Below are positions 1 through 5,387 of a DNA stretch of 5,387 bases, piece after piece. Where the stretch lies: positions 1 to 5,387 of the forward strand of contig CALMIH010000122.1 in assembly GCA_937864085.1 (NCBI GenBank), written 5' to 3'. Each line of letters begins with the position of its first letter. Position 1 is the first letter of the stretch. The position numbers and the translations under genes are program-made. The DNA is from an uncultured Chloroflexota bacterium (GTDB lineage: Bacteria > Chloroflexota > Limnocylindria > Limnocylindrales > Limnocylindraceae). The notes under the pieces are model-generated. The model did no database searches, was not told the origin of the DNA, and saw nothing but the letters and a program-made list of their open reading frames with translations.

Positions 1-2
1 TT

Positions 3-212
3 GTCCGCTCCATGGTTGGCGCAACGAAGCCACACGAGGCGGCGCCAGGAACGATCCGTGGTGACTTCGGCCTTGAGACGGCGAAGAACCTTATTCATGC
101 GTCAGATGCACCAGAGACTGCGGTTGCAGAGATCGCGCTCTGGTTCACACCCGCCGAGCTTGTCGACTACAGCCGCGGCGTAGACGACTGGATCCTCTCC
201 GACGAGGAGTAG
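3..212 (+). CDS. ndk: Nucleoside diphosphate kinase, C-terminal part (5' end outside window)
   Basis: This is the last 69 codons of a nucleoside diphosphate kinase, the cytosolic enzyme that moves the gamma phosphate of ATP onto other (d)NDPs through a phosphohistidine intermediate. The reading frame is already open at the left edge. The family hallmarks are in the right order: MVGATKP, then AAPGTIRGDFG (nucleotide-binding Kpn-loop region and the Arg-Gly-Asp of the C-terminal half), then NLIHASD. The His of NLIHASD (codon 96-98) is the catalytic phosphohistidine of the family. The Glu residues after it (PETAVAEI) and the LWFTPAEL ending also fit. About half of a typical 135-150 aa protein is visible. 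The tail after LWFTPAEL (DYSRGVDDWILSDEE) is somewhat longer than in the shortest bacterial Ndks and acidic. The stop is TAG at 210-212. The gene converges on the operon to its right. Identity is very secure; only the start is missing. Confidence 0.96.
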   Translation, partial: VRSMVGATKPHEAAPGTIRGDFGLETAKNLIHASDAPETAVAEIALWFTPAELVDYSRGVDDWILSDEE

Positions 213-228
213 CTCCGCCCGGTCTCTC

Positions 229-243
229 CGCCGCTGCGCGGCG
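229..243. terminator. Small GC hairpin in convergent gap (possible bidirectional terminator)
   Basis: CGCCGC (229-234) and GCGGCG (238-243) form a perfect 6-bp inverted repeat around a 3-nt loop. It occupies the 36-bp gap (213-248) between the ndk stop and the stop of the opposing gene, where a shared terminator is expected. No T-tract follows on either strand, so it is not a classic intrinsic terminator. It may only slow polymerase or protect 3' ends. Confidence 0.35.
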
Positions 244-248
244 TGACG

Positions 249-1727
249 TTACGGCGTTGAGTTTTGCGGGACGCTCTCCACTGGGTCTGGACGCAGCAGA
301 CCTGATGCGGCCGCTTCAATGTTGATGAAGCCTGCAGCGACACCAGAGATCAGGATCGTTCCAGCCACCAGCCAGATCGCCGCTGGACTTAGGACCTTTC
401 CTTTTCGAGTTCGGTGAACATCTTGGCTCTCTTGCGCTAGGCCAACGAGGAGGAGTCGAATCGCCGCCGCAGCGAGCGTTCCGGCGCCAAGCAGGGCACC
501 AACTGTGATCAAGAGGCTTCCACTCTGCCCTGCAATATCAAACCCACCGGAGAAAAACTCACGTACAGGAACGGCAGTCTGGGAGACAGCCGCACAGATC
601 AGCACAACGCCAAGCGCTCGGGTGCGCCGCGCCCAGCCACTCAGCTCCTGGAGCGACGTCAGTTCGTAGTGGCGTCGGATGGAGATGCGCCAGAGACCGA
701 AGAGTGAGATCACGAGCGCACCAGGGAGGGCGACCAGGAGCGGGCCGACCGCTGATGGGTGCAGGATGATTGCCGCTGCGCCGAGTGCGAGCCAGCCTGC
801 GTTTCCCACCGCAAGGAATCCAAGGACCTCGCCAACGTCGTCATGGAGCAGCGCGGAGACACCACCGAAAAGAAGCGTCACCGTACCTGTGATGAAGAGT
901 GCGGCGACCACCGCGCCGCCGATCGGCTCACTTACCGAGGAGGAGAGGAGCGAGAGTTCGTTGAAGATGATGAGACTGAGTGCGGCGGGGATCCAGACGC
1001 CAACCATCAGCGATCCAACGATCGGAAGCGACTCAAAGATCCGCACCAATCTGTGGTGGAAGGGGAAGGCGCCAATCATCCCAAGGAGGACGAGGGAGAG
1101 CGTTAGCGCAACCCCTGCGGTGAGCGATGAGGTGGTTGCGTATGCGGGGTCCGTTGCTGAGAGCGGGATGGCTGATCGAAGTAGTTCCGCCACTACGATG
1201 ACGGTGAGTAGCACTCCAACCGTTCGTAGGTCACGAAAGACTGCACGTGCACGCTGCGCATCCTCCCTGTTTCCCGCTGCAAGCGCGGAGAGTGAGGCGC
1301 TCCCGACAAGGAGGATCACGATCGGGGCGAGGCCGATCGGGATTGCAAGCGCAAGATCGATGAGCGCGAGACCGAAGAGGGCAACCTGTCCCATTGCGCC
1401 GGCACGACGACCCTGACCCACGGCAACGATGAGGGCGAAGACCGCCCCGCCGAGTGTGACAAGGAGACGGCCTGGCTCACTCGGATCAACGGTGATAAGT
1501 CCCACGTTCAGCGTTGAGGCATATCCGCTTCCAGCGAGCAGTGCGGCAACGCTACTTGCTAAGAGGAGGAGTACCGCTGCACTCCCTCCTCGCACGTGCG
1601 CATCGCTCTTCTTGCCAAAAAGATCTGACTTCACGAGGGGGATCACGAGAAGGCTAAGCAACGCAAAGAGGAGCGGGGAGAGTGCGCGGATCGCGCTCAG
1701 CGCCTGCAGCGTCAGCACATCGCTCAT
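249..1727 (-). CDS. Polytopic membrane protein resembling complex I / hydrogenase-4 antiporter-like subunit (NuoN/HyfF-like, divergent)
   Basis: A 492-aa, very hydrophobic protein with about 14 predicted membrane segments (roughly residues 12-32, 49-67, 88-104, 110-130, 133-151, 169-186, 203-221, 237-257, 269-292, 302-322, 328-346, 370-388, 403-428, 446-468). Length and topology match the proton-translocating antiporter-like subunits of complex I and related hydrogenases. Local echoes of that family are GAFPFHHRL (219-227; family PFHxWLPDA), LLHDDVGEVLGFLAVGNAGW (family LLQxDIKRLLAYSSIxxxG) and an AVPVREFFSGGF segment (family GLPPxxGF). The residues that carry proton transfer in that family seem changed: Met217 stands where Lys precedes PFH, and Gly299-Glu300 stand where Lys-Arg follow Asp-Ile. 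The short C-terminal tail is soluble. The ATG overlaps the upstream stop as ATGA and has a good Shine-Dalgarno. The protein is seen to be polytopic; the family is inferred from weak motifs; a different transporter family is possible. Confidence 0.55.
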   Translation of the reverse strand: MSDVLTLQALSAIRALSPLLFALLSLLVIPLVKSDLFGKKSDAHVRGGSAAVLLLLASSVAALLAGSGYASTLNVGLITVDPSEPGRLLVTLGGAVFALIVAVGQGRRAGAMGQVALFGLALIDLALAIPIGLAPIVILLVGSASLSALAAGNREDAQRARAVFRDLRTVGVLLTVIVVAELLRSAIPLSATDPAYATTSSLTAGVALTLSLVLLGMIGAFPFHHRLVRIFESLPIVGSLMVGVWIPAALSLIIFNELSLLSSSVSEPIGGAVVAALFITGTVTLLFGGVSALLHDDVGEVLGFLAVGNAGWLALGAAAIILHPSAVGPLLVALPGALVISLFGLWRISIRRHYELTSLQELSGWARRTRALGVVLICAAVSQTAVPVREFFSGGFDIAGQSGSLLITVGALLGAGTLAAAAIRLLLVGLAQESQDVHRTRKGKVLSPAAIWLVAGTILISGVAAGFINIEAAASGLLRPDPVESVPQNSTP

Positions 1728-2335
1728 TGCTCCTCCGCCTTGGTGAGCTGCCCAGCAACCGTGGCGCCAATCAGGAGCAGCGCGACGAAGCCAGCCGCTA
1801 TTGCAATGGAGCTGAAGAGGTCGAGCGCTCCGAGGATGGAGGCGCGCAGGAGGAGCGCACCTGAGAGTGTCACCACCGCTGCGCGCGCCGTTGCCTCTAC
1901 GTAGCGACTGGTGAGCAGTGGCGGCAGTCCAATCAAGAGGAGCGCAACTCCTGCACCACGCAGGAGCACGGAGCTCCCCTCAATCGGCAGCGCCAGCGGG
2001 ATCGCACCAAGGACCAGCCCGGCTGCAGCGCTCACGGCAACGACCGGATGTTCAGTCAGCGTTGCGAGGAGGCGGCGTGGCTGTAGGTCGTGGGCGAGCG
2101 CGCGCCACGCAAGCAACCCAGGAGGGAGCGCATAGAGCGTTGCGCCGAAGATCGCCGTCAGTCGCAAAAGCAGGGCGGGGGAGAGTGAATCGGATGGACG
2201 GAACTCAAGAAGTGCGGCGGCGGTGGCCATGAGTGCCAGCGCAATCCACGCGGCTCGGCGGGCACTGGTTACTGCGAGCGCTCCACTGAGAGCTGCAACG
2301 AGCGCGAGCGGCAGTTCAAGCGAGAGCGGGCTCAC
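1724..2335 (-). CDS. Small polytopic membrane protein, unknown (possibly HyfE-like)
   Basis: A 203-aa protein, mostly Ala/Leu/Val, with about seven hydrophobic segments (roughly residues 8-24, 27-43, 53-78, 97-118, 123-141, 151-166, 172-193) and a short charged C-terminus (LTKAEEQ). I do not recognise it with certainty. Size, topology and position directly before a roughly 500-aa antiporter-like protein resemble HyfE, which precedes HyfF in group 4 hydrogenase operons. A segment with a single Glu (RYVEATARA, Glu147) followed by LLLRAS and a segment with one Asp (GALDLFSS, Asp172) can be laid beside the Glu- and Asp-bearing helices of HyfE/NuoK, but this similarity is weak. The start is GTG at 2335-2333, overlapping the lepB stop by 4 bases (GTGA), with no convincing Shine-Dalgarno, so translation probably depends on reinitiation after lepB. 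The 3' end overlaps the next gene as ATGA. The coding call is firm because of the overlaps and coherent membrane pattern; the family is a guess. Confidence 0.72.
   Translation of the reverse strand: MSPLSLELPLALVAALSGALAVTSARRAAWIALALMATAAALLEFRPSDSLSPALLLRLTAIFGATLYALPPGLLAWRALAHDLQPRRLLATLTEHPVVAVSAAAGLVLGAIPLALPIEGSSVLLRGAGVALLLIGLPPLLTSRYVEATARAAVVTLSGALLLRASILGALDLFSSIAIAAGFVALLLIGATVAGQLTKAEEQ
1730..1736 (-). promoter_or_regulatory. Shine-Dalgarno of the 492-aa membrane protein gene
   Basis: On the minus strand GGAGGAG lies just before the ATG at 1727, with the GGAGG core 4 nt from the start codon. It sits inside the last codons of the upstream gene. It supports this start and shows that the gene can recruit ribosomes itself as well as by coupling through the 4-bp overlap. 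Confidence 0.75.
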
Positions 2336-2895
2336 GGCACCGCGATGCTATAAGGGGGTGGCGTGATCAGCGACATCCGATCAATTGGGTAGTAGCGCAC
2401 CACGGCGCGACCAACGACAGCGCTTATTGGGATCGGCCCGTAGGCGCGCGAGTCGGATGAGTTCGAGCGGTGATCACCAAAGACGAGCAGCTCATCTGCG
2501 GCGAGTCTCCAGCTCTGTGGCTCTTCGATGTTGCTGCCGTCGTCAAGGTAGACGTAGCCCTCAGTGAGGAGCGAGCCGTTGATGCGCACCCCGTCAGCGC
2601 CAATCGTCACCGTTTCGCCAGGGAGGCCAATCACGCGCTTGATATAGGGGGTGTTGTCGCTACTGGAGGGCCAACTTTCTGGTGGAAGAAAGATCACCAC
2701 GTCCCCTCGGTGGAAGCCGGTGAGGCGCGGGGAGAGCTTATCAACGAGTACATACTCCCCAGGCTCAAAGGTGATCCGCATTGAGCCCTGCTCCACGCGG
2801 AAGGGCTGGGCGATGAAGGTCTGCAGGAGGTAGAAGGCGACCACTGTGAGCGCGACGGTCTGAGCGATCTCAATCAGGAGGTGGCGCTTCCGCAT
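2332..2895 (-). CDS. lepB: Signal peptidase I
   Basis: A 187-aa type I signal peptidase, the membrane-anchored Ser/Lys protease that removes signal peptides from proteins exported by Sec or Tat. The N-terminus is a short basic stretch (MRKRHLL) followed by one membrane helix (about residues 8-30), then the periplasmic/extracellular catalytic domain. The nucleophile is Ser38 in EQGSMR (codon 2784-2782). The general base is Lys86 in YIKRVIGLPGE, and the conserved GDHRSNSSDSRAYG block (about 140-153) is box E. Box B reads GSMRITFEPGEY rather than the usual SMxPTL, so the conserved Pro is absent. I chose the ATG at 2895-2893 because the reading frame upstream to an alternative ATG at 2961 adds 22 unlikely residues, has no Shine-Dalgarno, overlaps the hppA promoter and would place the TATACT box inside the gene. 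It is first in a three-gene operon with two membrane proteins of unknown role. Identity is secure; the start is likely. Confidence 0.94.
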   Translation of the reverse strand: MRKRHLLIEIAQTVALTVVAFYLLQTFIAQPFRVEQGSMRITFEPGEYVLVDKLSPRLTGFHRGDVVIFLPPESWPSSSDNTPYIKRVIGLPGETVTIGADGVRINGSLLTEGYVYLDDGSNIEEPQSWRLAADELLVFGDHRSNSSDSRAYGPIPISAVVGRAVVRYYPIDRMSLITPPPYSIAVP

Positions 2896-2901
2896 CTGGG
2901 G

Positions 2902-2907
2902 AGTATA
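2902..2907 (-). promoter_or_regulatory. -10 box of lepB operon, giving a probable leaderless mRNA
   Basis: On the minus strand TATACT spans 2907-2902, exactly -12 to -7 if the A of the lepB ATG (2895) is +1. It is one of few AT-rich hexamers in a GC-rich stretch. No Shine-Dalgarno lies between it and the ATG (CCCCAG only). The -35 region (about 2930-2925, GCAGCC) has no consensus. The inference is that transcription starts at or next to the start codon. Confidence 0.5.
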
Positions 2908-2950
2908 GGGGTGCGCTGCGAGGGGGCTGCTGAGACCTGATCCGCCACGG

Positions 2951-2980
2951 TTGACCCACATCGGGAGGGAGCCCTACCAT
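2951..2980 (+). promoter_or_regulatory. Predicted sigma70-type promoter of hppA
   Basis: TTGACC (2951-2956) matches the -35 consensus in five of six positions. An 18-bp spacer leads to TACCAT (2975-2980), which keeps the key T, A and final T of a -10 box. The predicted start is near 2987, giving an hppA leader of about 126 nt. It diverges from the lepB promoter, with predicted starts about 90 bp apart. Confidence 0.5.
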
Positions 2981-2986
2981 CGCGCT

Positions 2987-3112
2987 ACTGGGTGCCCATC
3001 CCAGTCGGGTCGCAGATGCGGTCCGTAGCCCGACAGACGCCCGACCCGAAGCGCGGTGCACGCACCGCGGCCACGCGACGGATCTGGACGCATCGGAGGA
3101 GTGTTCAAACAT
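2987..3112 (+). promoter_or_regulatory. Predicted structured 5' leader of hppA
   Basis: Three inverted repeats follow each other in this non-coding stretch. The first is CTGGG (2988-2992) with CCCAG (3000-3004), 7-nt loop. The second is TCGGGTCG (3005-3012) with CGACCCGA (3042-3049), enclosing 29 nt. The third is CGCGGTGC (3052-3059) with GCACCGCG (3062-3069), a 7-bp stem with a CACG tetraloop when folded as RNA. The first two abut and could stack. GTCGGG (3004-3009) can also pair with CCCGAC at 3029-3034 or 3040-3045, so alternative folds exist. An in-frame GTG at 3056 would start inside the third stem and is unlikely to be used. It does not match any riboswitch consensus I know, including the fluoride motif. 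High GC makes chance stems common, so a regulatory role is a hypothesis. Confidence 0.4.
3095..3100 (+). promoter_or_regulatory. Shine-Dalgarno of hppA
   Basis: GGAGGA lies 12 nt before the ATG at 3113, longer than the usual 5-9 nt. An in-frame GTG at 3101 touches it directly and is too close to be used. No better site precedes the GTG at 3056, so the ATG at 3113 is the best start. Confidence 0.6.
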
Positions 3113-5317
3113 ATGGAAATCACCACGACGCTGCTGCAGAGTTTAATTCTCCCAGCAGGCATCGTCGCCATCCTCTTCGCCCTCTGGCTCGCGAACGACG
3201 TCCTCGGACGTGATCGCGGCACAAAGGCGATGCAAGAGGTTGCCGGCACGATCTTTGAAGGCGCGGTCGCATTCATGCGACGTCAGTACACCACGATCGC
3301 CGTGCTTGCGGTGGTCGGCTCGGTGGCAATCGGCGCACTGATCTCGGTCTTCGAGACTCAGGCGGTTGCAGAGACGGATATCTACGGCGTGGATCTTGGG
3401 ATCCGCACCGGCGTGAGCTTCCTCTTTGGCGCGATCTGCTCGATGGCCTCCGGGATCATCGGCATGTACATCAGCGTGAAGGCGAACCTTCGCACCACCG
3501 CCGCTGCACGTGGCGGCGTGGTGAAGGCGGTGCAGGTTGCCATGCGCGGCGGAGCCGTCTCCGGCTTCCTCGTCGTGGCCCTCTCACTGCTCGGCGTCTA
3601 CAGCGTCTTCGTCGCCTTCGGTGGTTTGACGAATCCGGCTGAGGCACCGTTCCTTATTGTTGGTTACGGCTTCGGCGCCTCGTTTGTGGCGCTCTTCGCT
3701 CAACTCGGTGGCGGTATCTATACCAAGGCAGCCGACGTTGGCTCAGACCTTGTTGGCAAGGTTGAGAAGGGCATCCCTGAGGATGACCCTCGCAATGCAG
3801 GCGTGATCGCCGACCTCGTTGGTGACAACGTGGGCGACTGCGCCGGCCGCGGTGCCGACCTCTTTGAATCAACCGCCGCCGAGAATATCGGCGCAATGAT
3901 CCTCGGCGTTGGCGCCTTCGGGATTGCCTCAACCGCCGGTTGGGCGAACCCAGAGGCCTGGATCTTCTTCCCACTCGTCGTGCGCGCCTTCGGGCTTGTG
4001 GGCACGATCGTGGCGATGTTCTTCGTCACTGGTCGCGAGGACGAGGATCCAATGAACATGCTCAATCGCGGCTACTGGGTCACCACGGCCCTTTCAGCCA
4101 TCGGCATGGCGATCACCTGTGCGGTGATGCTCCAGACCAATGGGACCGACGCCTGGCTTTACTTCTTCGGCGCCGGTGTTGTTGGTCTCGCCACCAGCGT
4201 GGCGTTCGTCTACATCACCCAGTTCTATACGGCGGGCTCGTACCGCCCAGTCCGTGAGCTCGCCGAGGCGAGCCGCACGGGCGCCGCAACAAACATCATC
4301 TCTGGCACGGCGGTTGGTTTCGAGACAACGCTCGTGACCGCCGTCTCAATCTCCATTGCGATCTTCACGTCGCACTGGTTCGGTGAGCAGGCGGCGATCG
4401 CCGCAGGCTTGGTCGGCGAGGACGTTTCTAAGTTCGGCATCTTCGGTACCGCAGTGGCCACCATGGGCATGCTCATGACCACGGCGTACATCCTTGCAAT
4501 GGATACCTTCGGGCCTATCACGGACAACGCCGGCGGGATCGCCGAGTTCAGCCGTGCACCGAAGTCGGTTCGCCACATCACGGATCGCCTGGATACGGTC
4601 GGCAATACGACGAAGGCCCTCACCAAGGGCTACGCGATCGCTTCGGCATCGCTCGCCGCGTTCCTCCTCTTCTCGGCATACCGTGACAAGGTCAACCTTA
4701 TTCTCGAGCGCGCCGGCCGACCACTTATGGACGCGGTGAACATCGCGGACGTGAACGTCTTCATCGGCGCACTCATCGGCGCAATGCTCGCCTACTTCTT
4801 CAGCTCCCTCGCAATTCGCGCGGTAGGGAAGACGGCGCAGGCGATCATTGTTGAAGTTCGACGTCAGTTCCGCGAGTCGCCAGGGATCATGACCTACAAG
4901 GTTCGCCCTGACTACGCTCGTGTGGTCGACATCACCACCAAGGCTGCACTGCGCGAGATGATCTTGCCAGGCGTAGTGGCCGTGGCCACCCCAGTTGTCG
5001 TTGGACTTCTGCTCGGCTACGAGGCGGTTGGCGGCATGTTGATCGTTGGAACGATCAGCGGCGTCCTGCTCGCCACGGTGTTGAACAACTCCGGCGGGGC
5101 ATGGGATAACGCAAAGAAGTACATCGAGTCGGGTGGACTTAAGGACGCCAAGGGGAAGGTTCTTGGCAAGGGGAGCGACGCGCACGCCGCAGCGGTGGTG
5201 GGCGATACCGTTGGCGACCCGTTCAAGGACACCGCTGGCCCGTCGCTTCACGTGCTCGTGAAGCTGCTCGCCACGGTGACCCTGGTGCTCGCACCGCTCT
5301 TTATCGGAGCGGCCTGA
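3113..5317 (+). CDS. hppA: K+-independent H+-translocating membrane pyrophosphatase
   Basis: A complete 734-aa membrane-bound pyrophosphatase, within the usual range for the family, with about 16 membrane helices. It hydrolyses cytosolic pyrophosphate and pumps protons across the membrane. The active-site regions are all present: DVGSDLVGKVE (208-218), DDPRN followed by DLVGDNVGDCAG (Asp234, Asp238, Asp242) and RGADLFES, DTFGPITDNAGG (464-475), NNSGGAWDNAKK (658-669) and GDTVGDPFKDTAG (697-709). The sequence GNTTKALTKG (497-506) has Lys501 and Thr504 at the two positions that are Ala and Ala/Gly in K+-dependent enzymes, which marks the K+-independent class; that class is known to pump H+. The N-terminus (MEITTTLLQSL, then a helix ending LANDVLG, then DRGTKAMQ and EGAVAFMRRQY) fits the ATG at 3113; a GTG at 3056 would add 19 residues of non-typical sequence. 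It stands alone, divergent from lepB, and no truncation or frameshift is seen. Such pumps recycle pyrophosphate from biosynthesis to save ATP. Confidence 0.97.
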   Translation: MEITTTLLQSLILPAGIVAILFALWLANDVLGRDRGTKAMQEVAGTIFEGAVAFMRRQYTTIAVLAVVGSVAIGALISVFETQAVAETDIYGVDLGIRTGVSFLFGAICSMASGIIGMYISVKANLRTTAAARGGVVKAVQVAMRGGAVSGFLVVALSLLGVYSVFVAFGGLTNPAEAPFLIVGYGFGASFVALFAQLGGGIYTKAADVGSDLVGKVEKGIPEDDPRNAGVIADLVGDNVGDCAGRGADLFESTAAENIGAMILGVGAFGIASTAGWANPEAWIFFPLVVRAFGLVGTIVAMFFVTGREDEDPMNMLNRGYWVTTALSAIGMAITCAVMLQTNGTDAWLYFFGAGVVGLATSVAFVYITQFYTAGSYRPVRELAEASRTGAATNIISGTAVGFETTLVTAVSISIAIFTSHWFGEQAAIAAGLVGEDVSKFGIFGTAVATMGMLMTTAYILAMDTFGPITDNAGGIAEFSRAPKSVRHITDRLDTVGNTTKALTKGYAIASASLAAFLLFSAYRDKVNLILERAGRPLMDAVNIADVNVFIGALIGAMLAYFFSSLAIRAVGKTAQAIIVEVRRQFRESPGIMTYKVRPDYARVVDITTKAALREMILPGVVAVATPVVVGLLLGYEAVGGMLIVGTISGVLLATVLNNSGGAWDNAKKYIESGGLKDAKGKVLGKGSDAHAAAVVGDTVGDPFKDTAGPSLHVLVKLLATVTLVLAPLFIGAA

Positions 5318-5333
5318 GCACGGTCTAGCGTGA

Positions 5334-5350
5334 GGCGAGAGCAGCTCGCC
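5334..5350 (+). terminator. Weak hairpin after hppA
   Basis: GGCGAG (5334-5339) and CTCGCC (5345-5350) form a perfect 6-bp stem around AGCAG, starting 17 nt after the hppA stop. No T-run follows, so intrinsic termination is doubtful. The remaining bases to 5387 hold no gene or motif that I can support. Confidence 0.3.
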
Positions 5351-5387
5351 GCAGAAGTACCTGTTGCGATTGGGCGGCACACTCCTC

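Noticed and set aside
679..1416. A 245-codon open frame on the plus strand
   Set aside because: Antisense to the 492-aa membrane protein; its Arg/Ser/Thr/Pro-rich translation is a shadow of hydrophobic codons read in reverse, and it has no ribosome site or family motif.
2896..2961. Upstream extension of lepB to the ATG at 2961
   Set aside because: It adds 22 residues (MWVNRGGSG...) not seen in the family, has no Shine-Dalgarno, and overlaps the predicted -35 of hppA and the TATACT box.
3056..3112. Upstream extension of hppA to the GTG at 3056
   Set aside because: It adds a polar Arg/Gly-rich stretch before a normal mPPase N-terminus, and the GTG sits inside a strong hairpin with no ribosome site in front.
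2987..3112. Fluoride riboswitch before hppA
   Set aside because: Considered because fluoride inhibits pyrophosphatases, but the conserved GAUGG core and 3' pairing layout of the motif are not found.
4346..5380. A 344-codon open frame on the minus strand antisense to hppA
   Set aside because: It lies wholly over the well-supported hppA gene, and its translation is rich in His/Arg/Asp/Glu/Cys with no domain pattern, as expected from reading GC-rich codons backwards.
5318..5387. A gene start or tRNA in the right-hand tail
   Set aside because: No start codon with a ribosome site and long frame, and no tRNA-like cloverleaf or GTTCRA segment; only a weak hairpin is visible.
1..5387. CRISPR array, insertion sequence, phage or defence genes
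   Set aside because: No regular repeats, no terminal inverted repeats, no transposase or nuclease motifs; every long stretch is accounted for by housekeeping-type or membrane genes.

Overview
This window looks like part of a compact, GC-rich bacterial chromosome with almost no non-coding DNA. The taxon cannot be fixed from the sequence alone. The style of the membrane pyrophosphatase (GRGADLFES-type catalytic region, K+-independent signature), the tight gene overlaps and a promoter that seems to start transcription on the start codon would fit a streamlined Chloroflexota-like or actinobacterial lineage. I hold that loosely.

Layout, left to right. The 3' end of a nucleoside diphosphate kinase gene (ndk, + strand, entering from outside the window) stops at 212. 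It faces a three-gene minus-strand operon across a 36-bp convergent gap that holds a small GC hairpin. Read in its own direction, the operon runs from about 2895 down to 249: signal peptidase I (lepB), a 203-aa polytopic membrane protein, and a 492-aa polytopic membrane protein with about 14 membrane segments. Both junctions are 4-bp stop/start overlaps. The 492-aa protein resembles, at a distance, the antiporter-like subunits of complex I and group 4 hydrogenases (NuoN/NuoM/HyfF), but the ionisable residues expected for proton translocation appear to be replaced. The size and order of the pair (about 200 aa, then about 500 aa) resemble HyfE-HyfF.

A divergent intergenic region follows. On the minus strand a TATACT box lies at exactly -12 to -7 from the lepB ATG, suggesting a leaderless mRNA. 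On the plus strand a TTGACC-18 bp-TACCAT promoter predicts a start near 2987 and so a leader of about 126 nt with three consecutive potential hairpins before the Shine-Dalgarno. This leader serves hppA (3113-5317), which encodes a complete 734-aa K+-independent, proton-pumping membrane pyrophosphatase. The last 70 bp hold a weak hairpin and no recognisable gene.

Functionally the window combines nucleotide phosphate balance (Ndk), secretory protein processing (LepB), energy conservation from pyrophosphate (HppA), and an unassigned membrane-protein pair that is co-expressed with LepB. The last two of these, together with the structured hppA leader, are the parts most worth following up.
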